DNA of 64,000 bases from Planctomycetales bacterium (GTDB taxonomy: Bacteria; Planctomycetota; Planctomycetia; Planctomycetales; Planctomycetaceae), in contig JANQPT010000014.1 of NCBI GenBank assembly GCA_028285345.1, positions 496,001 to 560,000 of the forward strand. The letters are read 5' to 3'. A model generated the notes under the pieces. The model made no database searches. It worked only from the letters and a program-made list of their open reading frames with translations, and was not told where the DNA came from. Position numbers and translations under genes: made by a program. This document shows, in pieces, positions 52,826-62,217 of the stretch (positions are counted from its first letter, which is position 1; each line of letters begins with the position of its first letter).

Positions 52826-53167
52826 ATGAAGATCTATCACAATCCGCGTTGTTCTAAGAGCAGACAGGCGTTGGCGTTGATTCAAGAGGCTGGAATCGAA
52901 CCGGAAATCGTTGAGTACTTGCAGACCCCGCCGACTGTTGAAGAACTGGACAAGATTCTCAAGCTGCTCAAATGCGAGCCCCAAGACGTCATGAGGCGGG
53001 GTGAAGCCGTGTATCGGGAACTCGGACTTAAAGACCGTTCATTATCCCGCGGGGAAGCGATCGAATTGATGGTCGAGCACCCGAAGTTGATCGAGCGGCC
53101 GATCATTGTGAAAGGCCGCCGCGCCGTGATCGGTCGTCCGCCGGAGAATGTACGCGAGTTGTTGTGA
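52826..53167 (+). CDS. ArsC/Spx-family thioredoxin-fold reductase
   Basis: A 113-residue protein: IYHNPRCSKSRQAL with the ArsC-type single catalytic cysteine (C9) in a CSKSR loop, then ELDKILKLLKCEP, and RPIIVKGRRAVIGRPPENV near the end. ArsC of this type reduces arsenate with glutaredoxin/glutathione. No ars operon gene is adjacent, and ArsC-like proteins often have other roles, so arsenate reduction is likely but not proven. Confidence 0.85.
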   Translation: MKIYHNPRCSKSRQALALIQEAGIEPEIVEYLQTPPTVEELDKILKLLKCEPQDVMRRGEAVYRELGLKDRSLSRGEAIELMVEHPKLIERPIIVKGRRAVIGRPPENVRELL

Positions 53168-53349
53168 GATGAGGTTGTCGGCCGGTTCAGTTGCGATGGC
53201 GACCTTCGTTCAGCCTTCTCGTCGAGTCGGCAGAGATTCTGCTCGGTCCAAACAAAAGGTCGCTGTGCCTGCGTAAGTCAGGATGACCGAGATTACCGAT
53301 CCGACGGTATTGAGAACAAAACAATCTACGGGAAGACATCGATACTCAA

Positions 53350-55896
53350 ATGTTGTTTTATTCGCTGACGATTTTCCTCAGCGCGTTTTTGCTGTTTTTG
53401 GTTCAGTTGCTGATCGCGCGGCATATCCTACCCTGGTACGGGGGTGGGCCGGGTGTGTGGGCGACGTGCATGGTGTTTTTTCAAATCACGTTGCTCGTGG
53501 GATATGCTTACGCGCACGGGCTTGTCGCCCGATTGACTCCGCGTCGCCAAGTTACGGTCCATTTGCTGATGCTGGCGATCTCCCTGCCGTTCTTGGTCGT
53601 CGCTCCTGATGCGGCGTGGAAGCCGCAAAGCGGCGACTCCCCTATCGGGAGCATTCTGTGGCTGTTGGCTGCCCACGTCGGGCTCCCGTTCGGGATTCTC
53701 TCATCGACGAGCCCGCTACTGATGAGTTGGTTCAGCAAAGTGTTCCCGCGCAGACACCCGTATCGGCTTTATGCCTTATCCAATTTTGGCTCGTTTTTGG
53801 CGCTGATCTCCTATCCGTTCCTTCTGGCTCCGGCGCTTCCCCTCGTCTATCAAGGCCATCTCTGGTCGACCGGATACGTTGTTTTCGTTCTGAGTTGTGC
53901 AGTCTGTGCAATCCGCTTCGGACGACTTGACGCGCGGCAATCCGCAAGAAAGAAGTCTGCCCAAGCACCGGCGGAAACGGACGCGGTCCCGAGTCGAAAA
54001 GACGCGCTGCTGTGGCTAGCGCTCTCCGCAACGGGATCGGTGTTGCTGCTGGCGACGACAAACCAGGTCTGTACCGATCTGGCGGTGGTGCCGCTGCTGT
54101 GGGTGCTGCCGCTGGCAATCTATCTGCTGTCGTTTGTGATTTGTTTCGATCGCGAACAATGGTACCGCCGCGAGCTGTTTCTGCCCTTGTTTGCCGTGGC
54201 GTCTTCGATGGTGACGTATGTGGTTGTCTCGGGCGGAGCATTTTCCCTGACGTTCTTCATCGGCGTCTATTCAGTTGCCTTGTTCGCCGGAACGATGATC
54301 TGCCACGGCGAGCTGGTCCGGATCAAACCAGTTCCCCGCTATTTGACGCGGTTTTATTTGGCGGTTTCTGCGGGTGGGGCCATTGGGGGCACCTGCGTCG
54401 CAATCCTGGCACCGCTGGCCTTCAACGACTATTGGGAATACCCTCTCGGCGCCGCTTGCACGGGCCTGCTGGCGATGATTTGCGTCTACCGCAGTCAATC
54501 GAAACCGTTTCGCGGCAGGTTTGCGACCATTGCCTGGGGGGCGGGTCTGCTGGTGTTCGTGGGAGTGACCGGCGGCCTGATTTGGGATCGCTTGGATAAT
54601 CTGTCCCGCTCGCTGGAGACGTCGCGGACGTTTTTCGGTGTGATTCGAATCCGTGAGAGCAAGCTGGGTGACGAATCGATTCGCAAGATGACTCACGGCA
54701 ATACGGCGCACGGTGCTCAAATGCTCTCAGAGAAGAAACAGCACGTTCCGACCAAGTATTATGGCTGGGACAGCGGCGCGGGCCTGACATTGCGACGGTA
54801 TCGCGCATTATTGGAAACGCCCCGTCCGCTGCGCGTCGGTGTGATCGGGTTGGGTGCGGGCACGCTTAGCACCTACGGCCAACCGGGAGACCGCTTCCGG
54901 TTTTACGAAATCGATCCCGAAGTCGAACGCTTGGCCCGAGAGTATTTCAGCTTTCTCAGCGACAGCGAGGCGGAAACAGAGGTGGTCATCGGGGACGCTC
55001 GGATCATGCTGGAACGTGAATCCGCCGAGCAGACACAAGGATTTGATGTGCTGATCGTCGATGCCTTTAACAGCGACTCGGTCCCCATGCACTTGCTCAC
55101 ACGGGAAGCATTAGCTGTTTATCGCTCCCACATGAAGCCGGGGGGCGTCATCGCGTTTCACGTCTCCAACCGGTTTCTCGATCTGGCGGCTGTTGTGCGT
55201 GGTTTGACCGAAGACGCTGGTTTGAAATCCGTTCGAATTATTTCCTCCGGCAATCCGTATTGGTACACCGATCAGGCGCGGTGGGTCGTCGTCACTGACA
55301 ACTCCAAGTTTCTGAACGATCCACAGATCCGCGGCAATTCGAATGCATGGATGCGAAACGAAATGCAGCCGTTGCTCTGGACCGATGACTTCGGCAGCTT
55401 GTGGAGTGCGGTCACTGACGAACTTGCTACCGGCAAGTGGGCGTACGCACCCAATTCGGGCCACTTCGTGGCCGACCGCGGCGACCTGCTCACGCTCGAC
55501 GACGCCTTACAGGTCGAAGAACTTTGCCGTGAGCTTTACCTGGACTTCGCCGGACGATATCCGCTGATGGTCGTAACGATCAAGTCCATGGCGGAGACCG
55601 AACTGCCGCCGAACGTGACTTTTGATCAATTTGCAAACTCTCTCTACGACGACAGTCTGCGCTCCACACCGCAGAATGATTACGGGATGTTGATTGTCGT
55701 TTCCGAAGGTGACAAGAGTGCGACGCTGCGGATGGGAAAGTCGTGGTCAACTGAAGAACGCAAAGCGGCCCGCCGGATATTTCTCAACACAGCCATCGAG
55801 GGATTGAAGAACGACCGTACGTCCCAAGGACTGGCCGACAGTGCACAGCAGCTCATCGACTTTGTTAGAAAACGAGAACAGCCGAACAACAGTTGA
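53350..55896 (+). CDS. MFS-like / spermidine synthase / TPM-domain fusion protein
   Basis: An 848-residue protein. Residues 1-420 hold about eleven membrane segments (first LFYSLTIFLSAFLLFLVQLL). Residues 470-690 are a spermidine-synthase-type Rossmann domain: GVIGLGAGTLSTY near 496-508, a GDARIML loop near 545, and VDAFNSDSVPMHLLTREAL. Residues 735-845 (NVTFDQFANSLYDDSL, then YGMLIVVSEGDKSATLRMGKSW) match the TPM domain, found in photosystem repair phosphatases and membrane proteins. MFS/spermidine synthase fusions are known; a TPM tail is unusual. Function unknown; polyamine synthesis is not assured. Confidence 0.85.
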   Translation: MLFYSLTIFLSAFLLFLVQLLIARHILPWYGGGPGVWATCMVFFQITLLVGYAYAHGLVARLTPRRQVTVHLLMLAISLPFLVVAPDAAWKPQSGDSPIGSILWLLAAHVGLPFGILSSTSPLLMSWFSKVFPRRHPYRLYALSNFGSFLALISYPFLLAPALPLVYQGHLWSTGYVVFVLSCAVCAIRFGRLDARQSARKKSAQAPAETDAVPSRKDALLWLALSATGSVLLLATTNQVCTDLAVVPLLWVLPLAIYLLSFVICFDREQWYRRELFLPLFAVASSMVTYVVVSGGAFSLTFFIGVYSVALFAGTMICHGELVRIKPVPRYLTRFYLAVSAGGAIGGTCVAILAPLAFNDYWEYPLGAACTGLLAMICVYRSQSKPFRGRFATIAWGAGLLVFVGVTGGLIWDRLDNLSRSLETSRTFFGVIRIRESKLGDESIRKMTHGNTAHGAQMLSEKKQHVPTKYYGWDSGAGLTLRRYRALLETPRPLRVGVIGLGAGTLSTYGQPGDRFRFYEIDPEVERLAREYFSFLSDSEAETEVVIGDARIMLERESAEQTQGFDVLIVDAFNSDSVPMHLLTREALAVYRSHMKPGGVIAFHVSNRFLDLAAVVRGLTEDAGLKSVRIISSGNPYWYTDQARWVVVTDNSKFLNDPQIRGNSNAWMRNEMQPLLWTDDFGSLWSAVTDELATGKWAYAPNSGHFVADRGDLLTLDDALQVEELCRELYLDFAGRYPLMVVTIKSMAETELPPNVTFDQFANSLYDDSLRSTPQNDYGMLIVVSEGDKSATLRMGKSWSTEERKAARRIFLNTAIEGLKNDRTSQGLADSAQQLIDFVRKREQPNNS

Positions 55897-56044
55897 CCAT
55901 TTGAGTTCGGTGCGCCGATTCTAGTAAGGTTGCGCTCCGCAACGACGTGCGTCAGCCTCGTCGACTTGGATTTTGCCGCTGAAGTGTCGCCTGGATTGGA
56001 ATCGGACTGGATAGCCGCAGCCTCTGATCATGGAGTGCCGACCG

Positions 56045-56941
56045 ATGGTTTCACCGTTGCCTGCTGATGAGAGTCGCCCGCTCGAAAACCTCCATGACTG
56101 GGAAGAGGATCTCTTGCGCAGGTATCCACAGCCGGGCGATTCCGATTCGCCGTTCACCGATCCCGCCAAGAAGCACCACAAGTTCCGCAACTACGAGGCG
56201 CCCGCCCGCGACTCGGTCCGCGAGTTTTACCGACTGAACCACCGCAATCAAACTGTGGACTTCGTGTGCCAAAAGCGGGACGAATATCTATCGCTCAATC
56301 GCCGGCGGATGGGGATCTGGGAGGCGCTGGAATTCCTGAATACGCTCGTCGACGACAGCGATCCCGATACCGACCTGCCGCAAATCGCGCACGCCATGCA
56401 GACCGCCGAGGCAATCCGCGGCGACGGTCATCCCCGCTGGATGATTCTAGCCGGCCTGATTCACGATTTGGGCAAGGTGCTCTGCCTGTGGGGCGAACCG
56501 CAATGGGCGGTCGTGGGCGACACCTTCCCCGTTGGCTGCCGATTCTCTGAAAAGATCGTCTATCCTGAATTCTTCGCCGACAATCCGGACAGCCGGGTCC
56601 CCGCATATCAGACCGAATCGGGCATCTACGACCCTGGTTGCGGGCTGGACAACGTGCTGCTCTCTTGGGGCCACGACGAGTACATCTACCACGTCACCCG
56701 CGACTATCTGCCGCTCGAAGCGCAATACATACTCCGCTACCACTCGTTCTACCCCGGCCACCGCAACCGGGCGTATGACCATTTGATGGACGACCAGGAC
56801 CGGGAGTATTTTCGTTGGGTGCGGGTGTTCAATCCCTACGATCTGTACACCAAAAGCGCCGAGCCGCCGAACGTGCAGCAACTGACGCCGTTCTATCGCG
56901 AACTGGTCGACGAATTCTTCCCGGCCGAGATTGCCTGGTAA
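56045..56941 (+). CDS. Inositol oxygenase (MIOX family)
   Basis: A 298-residue HD-fold di-iron enzyme. Family signatures: [64 protein letters not shown] (HD metal ligands), [27 protein letters not shown] and [23 protein letters not shown] cleaves myo-inositol with oxygen to D-glucuronate and is best known from animals, plants and fungi. ATG 56045 is chosen because GGAG lies about 10 bases upstream; 56030 is the alternative. No glucuronate or inositol catabolic gene is adjacent. Confidence 0.92.
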   Translation: MVSPLPADESRPLENLHDWEEDLLRRYPQPGDSDSPFTDPAKKHHKFRNYEAPARDSVREFYRLNHRNQTVDFVCQKRDEYLSLNRRRMGIWEALEFLNTLVDDSDPDTDLPQIAHAMQTAEAIRGDGHPRWMILAGLIHDLGKVLCLWGEPQWAVVGDTFPVGCRFSEKIVYPEFFADNPDSRVPAYQTESGIYDPGCGLDNVLLSWGHDEYIYHVTRDYLPLEAQYILRYHSFYPGHRNRAYDHLMDDQDREYFRWVRVFNPYDLYTKSAEPPNVQQLTPFYRELVDEFFPAEIAW

Positions 56942-57083
56942 GTCGGAGTGACGGTCGTTCCCAAGTTCCAGCTTGCCTTCAATCACTCAACGGCAGAGAA
57001 TGCAATAGCTAGGTGTCGCAGACCGAGTGCGTGATTCTGTATCGCGACACAATTTTGTTGGAATTGCGGAGAAACAGCAAATC

Positions 57084-58532
57084 ATGTTCATTGGTCGCGC
57101 TCTCTCGTTACTCGGAATTTGCATTTTCTTGTCGGTCGGACTGTCCTCCGCGTTTTCGAAGGGAGCTGACCAACCGGCGCAGCAAGATTCGGACGTAAAT
57201 GCGCTACCCGAAACACGAATCAGTAAATTTCGGTGGTCGGCGAGCCTCGGAAGTGTCAGTTGCGGTGATCCCGTAGTTGCCAACGGACTCGTCTGGGTCG
57301 GAACCAACAATGACAATCCGCGCGATCCGAACCTCAAGGACGATGCCAGCGTGCTGATGTGCTTCCGGGAGCGGGACGGGCAATTCCTCTATCAATATGT
57401 ATCGCCCCGGTTGGCGGAGGGCCGCCGATACGATTGGCCCCGCACAAGCCTTGCCTCGTCGCCGCTGGTGGAGGGCGATCGGCTTTGGTTCTGCAACAAC
57501 CGTTGCGAGACAATCTGCCTGGACATCGTGCCGCTGCACAAGGGAGCGGGGCAGCCCCGCGTGGTTTGGAAAGTGGACATGAGACAAGAGTTGGGCGTCG
57601 TCCCCCGCGGCGTCGCGATTGGCTGCAACGCCAGCCATAGTTCGATTGCCTCATACGGCGATTTCATCTACGTCAACACGACCAACTCGCAATATCACGG
57701 CAAAGTCCCCGCGCCGGACGCACCGAGTCTTGTTTGCTTTGAGAAGCACACCGGCAAAATCGTCTGGAAAGACAATTCGCCGGGCGAGAACATCCTCGAC
57801 GTCCAATTCGGCAGCCCACTCGTCTACACTTTGGATGGTCGCGGACAGGTCGTCATGGGACAGGGTGACGGCTGGCTGCGTGCATTCGATTGCCTGACCG
57901 GTGAATTGCTGTGGAAGTTTGATATGAACTTCAAAACCGCGCCGCGAGGAATCACCTACCAGGGGCCACGCGATTATTTCGTGGGCACACCGGTCTTTTA
58001 CAATGGAAAGGTCTATTCCGCCGGCGGCCGGAGTTGGGAATATGGCGACGGACCGGGCCGGATTTGCTGCATCGATCCGACAAAGCACGGCGACATTAGT
58101 GCCGAGTTGGCCGATGGCGCCAGCGCGGGACGCCCCAATCCCAATTCCGGGCTGGTCTGGGAGTTTGTCAAACGCAGCGACGCATTTGAAGACCGGATGC
58201 ACCGTACGATGTCCGAGGTCGCGATCCACGACTCTCTCGTGATCGCACCCGATTCTATGGGACTGGTCCACTGCCTCGATGCGCAGACAGGCAAGAAGTA
58301 TTGGACGCACGATTGCTCGGCCGGCATTTGGGCTTCGCCTCTGATTGTCGACGGCAAAGTGTATGTGGCGGATGAGGACGGCAATGTGCAAGTCTTCAGA
58401 CTCAGCAAGCAGAAAAAGTTGCTTGCCGTGCACCAGTTCAGTCAGTCGATAGAGGCTTCACCGGTTTTTGCAAACGGGGTGTTGTACATAACGACCCGTC
58501 ACAAATTGCACGCAATAGAAGACCTGAAATAA
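57084..58532 (+). CDS. Secreted PQQ-type beta-propeller protein
   Basis: From ATG 57084 there is a signal peptide (MFIGRALSLLGICIFLSVGLSSAF). The rest is a beta-propeller of about 455 residues with blade phrases GDPVVANGLVWVGT, TSLASSPLVEGDRLWFCN, TGKIVWKDNS, GSPLVYTLDGRGQVVMGQGDG, TGELLWKFDM and ASPLIVDGKVYVADEDG. The PQQ-type repeat is clear, but it is unclear whether it binds PQQ, since planctomycetes have many cofactor-free paralogues. GGAG precedes the start; the frame opens to 57027. It is convergent with the DUF1501 gene. Confidence 0.87.
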   Translation: MFIGRALSLLGICIFLSVGLSSAFSKGADQPAQQDSDVNALPETRISKFRWSASLGSVSCGDPVVANGLVWVGTNNDNPRDPNLKDDASVLMCFRERDGQFLYQYVSPRLAEGRRYDWPRTSLASSPLVEGDRLWFCNNRCETICLDIVPLHKGAGQPRVVWKVDMRQELGVVPRGVAIGCNASHSSIASYGDFIYVNTTNSQYHGKVPAPDAPSLVCFEKHTGKIVWKDNSPGENILDVQFGSPLVYTLDGRGQVVMGQGDGWLRAFDCLTGELLWKFDMNFKTAPRGITYQGPRDYFVGTPVFYNGKVYSAGGRSWEYGDGPGRICCIDPTKHGDISAELADGASAGRPNPNSGLVWEFVKRSDAFEDRMHRTMSEVAIHDSLVIAPDSMGLVHCLDAQTGKKYWTHDCSAGIWASPLIVDGKVYVADEDGNVQVFRLSKQKKLLAVHQFSQSIEASPVFANGVLYITTRHKLHAIEDLK

Positions 58533-58569
58533 AGAGGCAATTCTTCAGCGTGCCCAAGTCGCGTGCCCC

Positions 58570-60012
58570 TCAGCCGAACAACTCGTGTACAGGCTCGCCG
58601 CCATCGACAATATGCGTCGGGCGCCCTTGCGCGTCCTTAACGCGCAGTTCCGGGTCGACACCCAGCGCGTAATAGACCGTCTTGGCCAGATCCTCGGGGC
58701 TGGTCGGCCTTTCAATCGGGTAAGCGGCGTCGCGGTCGGTTTCGCCGTAGATCTTGCCGCCGCGAATGCCGGCGCCGGCCAAGACTGCCGGGAAGAGCGT
58801 GCTCCAGTGCCCGCGGCCCCATTTGCCGTTCGCGTTCGGAGTGCGGCCCATCTCGCCCATGGCCACGACAAGGGTCTCGTCGAGCAGGCCGCGTTCCTCA
58901 AGATCGTTCAACAAGGCGGCGAGTGCCTGATCAAACGTGGGGATCAAGTGTTTCTCAAGGTCTTGGCTGCTGCGGTGCGAATCCCAGCTGTAGCCGTTCA
59001 CGCAGTCGTAATGGACCGTAACGAATCGCGCTCCCGCTTCCACCAGCCGCCGCGCCATCAGGCAAGACTGGCCGTACAGATGCCGGCCGTATGTGTCGCG
59101 GAGCTTGGCCGGCTCTTGGCGAATGTCGAGCGCACTCCGCGTCTTCTCTGACGAGACCAGATCGAGCGCACGCTGTTGAAACCGGTCATAAGTCTCATGC
59201 ACATTGGAAACGTCCGCTGTCCGCCGCCGTTCGTCCAGTTGTGACAACAGCATTTGTCGGCTATTGAGCCGGTCGACGGTCAATGTGCTCGGATTGACCA
59301 AGCCTTGAATCTCGTACTTCAATTCGTCGTCGCTGCAGTCGCGCCAATACGGGTTGTCCTCGACATTCTTTTTTTGAATGTTGGTCGTCAGCGGATCGTA
59401 GCCGCGTCCCAGCCAACCGGCGTATTCTCCCGGCCGGCGATATTGCCCTTTCTCCTGCAAGCCGCCCAGCCAATTCGGCAGCACGACGTAGCTCGGCAGA
59501 TCGCGGGCGATCGCAGTCGCCCCGGTCTGATCGACGTACTCGACGACGGACCCCATCGACGGCCAGTCCTTCGGCGTGCTGCTGAAACCGCCGCCGATTG
59601 GAATCTGCCAGCGATGGCCGGTCTGAATGTAATGACCTGCGCCGCTGTGATCGTTGTAACCGTGCGTCATCGTTTTCAGTACGCACAATTTGTCGGTGAT
59701 TTGCGCCGTGCGGGGCAGATGTTCGCAGATGCGCAGACCCGGCGTCCGCGAGTCGATTGGACGAAACGGCCCGCGGATCTTGGTGGGAGCGTCCGGCTTG
59801 AGGTCGAAAGTCTCCAACTGGCTCGGTCCGCCGAACAAAAACAGAAAAATCACCGACTTGGCCCGCGCCGGCGGCGAACTCTGCTGTTGCTCTTCAGCCC
59901 GGAGCAGATCCGAGAGTGAAACACCTAACAGTCCGGCGCCAGCCGCCTGCAATAATTCTCTGCGCGTCTGTCCCTCACAGGCCGCGTGTCGATGACCGAG
60001 TATTGTCAGCAT
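58570..60012 (-). CDS. DUF1501 Tat-exported protein
   Basis: A 480-residue protein with a twin-arginine-like leader (TRRELLQAAGAGLLGVSLSDLL). The body has the DUF1501 (sulfatase/alkaline-phosphatase-fold) pattern: SVIFLFLFGGPSQLETFDLKPDAP, MTHGYNDHSGAGHYIQTG, FVTVHYDCVNGYSWDSH and LVVAMGEMGRTPNANGKWGRGHW. In planctomycetes such genes usually follow a DUF1549/DUF1553 partner, which is missing here. Probably a secreted hydrolase, substrate unknown. Confidence 0.92.
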   Translation of the reverse strand: MLTILGHRHAACEGQTRRELLQAAGAGLLGVSLSDLLRAEEQQQSSPPARAKSVIFLFLFGGPSQLETFDLKPDAPTKIRGPFRPIDSRTPGLRICEHLPRTAQITDKLCVLKTMTHGYNDHSGAGHYIQTGHRWQIPIGGGFSSTPKDWPSMGSVVEYVDQTGATAIARDLPSYVVLPNWLGGLQEKGQYRRPGEYAGWLGRGYDPLTTNIQKKNVEDNPYWRDCSDDELKYEIQGLVNPSTLTVDRLNSRQMLLSQLDERRRTADVSNVHETYDRFQQRALDLVSSEKTRSALDIRQEPAKLRDTYGRHLYGQSCLMARRLVEAGARFVTVHYDCVNGYSWDSHRSSQDLEKHLIPTFDQALAALLNDLEERGLLDETLVVAMGEMGRTPNANGKWGRGHWSTLFPAVLAGAGIRGGKIYGETDRDAAYPIERPTSPEDLAKTVYYALGVDPELRVKDAQGRPTHIVDGGEPVHELFG

Positions 60013-60463
60013 GTCGCTGCTCCTGGGAGCCGTTGTTGCGTCCGCTTCACTGAGAGTACGGGATTCAACATATCAAATGTTGCTGATGCCTACAATCCGA
60101 CGCGACTGCCGCAACAACTGGGACATCTCGTCAAGAGCTGACAGAACGCACAAGCGCTCGGCCCATTTGCCGCACGCCTGTTGCCAATCTTGCAGCGAAA
60201 GGGTTGAACGTGCTTTGACCGCGATCCTGAAGTGGCGGTCCACACCGGGAAGCGAGGTTCCGATTCTGCCGGGTGCGGGACTCGAACTCGCCGATCATCT
60301 CGAAATCCACCAAAATCCCTCAAAGGCAGCGAGTAACGCACTCGATCAAAAAGAAAGGTCCACTTTGCGCATGTTGGGCAGACGGTCGGGGACCGCCCGT
60401 TGTCGAGGTCTATGCTGGGTCAACTCGGTCCGTTCAGCAAACATTCAAAGGTGACGACCACCG
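60013..60463. other. Long divergent intergenic region
   Basis: About 450 bases between DUF1501 and the kinase gene. It contains a small CAACAT/ATGTTG hairpin near 60068 and, at 60267-60292, a minus-strand sequence resembling the T-arm and 3' acceptor of a tRNA. No gene can be supported. Confidence 0.45.
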
Positions 60464-61549
60464 ATGCCTTCCAGACCGTTCCCAGACTTCCGCCAGGGAT
60501 TCATCGACATCGTCGCCAATCTGAACTTGCTCGGTCACGAAGCTGCAGACGGCTTGCTGCGTGAAGCCGCGACACGCGACGAATCCCCCTTCGCCGTCGC
60601 TCTGAAGGGCGGGATGCTGGACCCGGTGCAAGTCGACATCATTGAAACACTGCTGCGCCCGACTGAGACTGTGCCGGGGTACGAAATCCTCGACCTCATC
60701 GGCCGGGGTGGAATGGGTATCGTGTACCGCGCCCGCCAGCAGAATCTCGACCGTATCGTCGCGCTGAAGACCGTGCTGGTCGAGCGAATGGACGACCCGA
60801 AGATGGTCAGCCGATTCGAGCGGGAGGCCAAAATGGTCGCCCGTTTGCGGCATCCGAATATCGTCGCCGCCCATGACTTTGGCCGTCATGCCGGACGTTT
60901 GTACTTCGTGATGGGGCTCGTGGAAGGTCCCAACTTGCAGGTCGTGATCGCACGGCGAAATCAGCTCGACGAATTGTCAGCACTACGGCTTGCCCAGCAA
61001 GTTGCGTCGGGACTCGCGCATGCGGAGCAACTGGGAATTGTCCACCGCGATATTAAACCGGCCAACCTGTTGCTCAGCCGGCCGCCGGCAGGGCATTTGC
61101 CGTCGACGGGACTGCCGATGGTCAAGATCGCCGATTTTGGTTTGGCGTTTCTGGCGACCGAGCAGGAGACACGGCACTGCATCACAGCCGAGAATACCGC
61201 AATCGGCAGCCCGCATTACATGGCGCCGGAACAGTTGGACCACGGAACGATCGATCATCGCGCCGATATCTATTCGCTGGGCGCGACGATGTTTCATATG
61301 CTGACGGGACGCCCCCCGTTCGACGGCGAAACGCTGCCTCAAACGCTCTCCATGAAACTCAGCAGCGAAACGCCCGAACTCCGTGACGTGCGGCCCGACA
61401 TCCTGGCCGGGACCGCTTCACTAGTGACCAGCATGCTGCAACGCGATCCCGGACAACGCGTCCAGAATTACGAATCGCTGCTGGCACAGATCGATGCTTT
61501 AACGCACTCGGTTCGCATCGGTCAGGCGTCGTACGTCATCGATGAATGA
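60464..61549 (+). CDS. Ser/Thr protein kinase
   Basis: A 361-residue cytosolic kinase. A helical N-terminal domain (1-68) precedes the kinase domain: GRGGMGIVYRA at 80-90, VALKTV lysine, HRDIKPAN at 194-201, DFGLAF near 222 and MAPEQLDHGTIDHRADIYSLG. It is a single-domain kinase without a sensor or membrane segment, unlike most of its kind. AAAGGTGACG lies upstream. No substrate is evident from the context. Confidence 0.93.
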   Translation: MPSRPFPDFRQGFIDIVANLNLLGHEAADGLLREAATRDESPFAVALKGGMLDPVQVDIIETLLRPTETVPGYEILDLIGRGGMGIVYRARQQNLDRIVALKTVLVERMDDPKMVSRFEREAKMVARLRHPNIVAAHDFGRHAGRLYFVMGLVEGPNLQVVIARRNQLDELSALRLAQQVASGLAHAEQLGIVHRDIKPANLLLSRPPAGHLPSTGLPMVKIADFGLAFLATEQETRHCITAENTAIGSPHYMAPEQLDHGTIDHRADIYSLGATMFHMLTGRPPFDGETLPQTLSMKLSSETPELRDVRPDILAGTASLVTSMLQRDPGQRVQNYESLLAQIDALTHSVRIGQASYVIDE

Positions 61550-61623
61550 TCTACAGCTCGCATCGTGACATTCTGAGCCGGCGGCGGGATGGCTACGGCG
61601 GACGCGAAACTGCAGGTGAGACC

Positions 61624-61950
61624 TCAGTGGTGTCCTCCGCCCAAGTTCAGGCCGACCACACCAACGATGATCAGAATCAAGCTGGCCAGCTTCATCGCGC
61701 TGATCGATTCGCGGAAGTAAATGATGCCGATCGTTGAGATCAACGCGGTCCCCACGCCGGACCAGACTGCGTACGCCGTGCTCACCTCAATTTTCTTAAG
61801 CGCCAAGGTCAGCGCCACAAACGAGGCCGCGTAGAACACAAACAACATCGCCGACGGGATGACTTTGGTGAAGCCCTCCGAGAGCTTCATCGACGTCGTG
61901 CCCGCCACTTCAAGCAAAATTGCAGCGACCATATAAATCCAGTGTTGCAT
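61624..61950 (-). CDS. Small multidrug resistance (SMR) transporter
   Basis: A 108-residue protein with four membrane helices: WIYMVAAILLEVAGTTSMKLSEGF carries the essential glutamate in the first helix, and AYAVWSGVGTALISTIGIIYF is the family signature. Members export quaternary amines or guanidinium. The ATG at 61950 has GGAGGG about 9 bases upstream. The frame is open to 62112 but the extension has no SMR features. Confidence 0.92.
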   Translation of the reverse strand: MQHWIYMVAAILLEVAGTTSMKLSEGFTKVIPSAMLFVFYAASFVALTLALKKIEVSTAYAVWSGVGTALISTIGIIYFRESISAMKLASLILIIVGVVGLNLGGGHH

Positions 61951-62217
61951 CGACGAATTCCCTCCGCAATGTTCCAGTCGATAAACCGTTGTATCCCCAC
62001 CGCTTAGGAATCGTAGAAACCCGCTCAAAAACAGTCCATCTCGAAATGAGTTCAGAAGTCCGATCTTCATCCGACGTTCACATTTTGTGCTGCATCTCGC
62101 GACAGCTCCCACCTACGAAAATCGCCGTTTCCGCAGAGGGTGCAAATCGATACACTCCGGCCCCCAGCACGTTGATGACCAGAACAAGTTGCGCGAAGAT
62201 CGAGTTTTGAGACAAAC

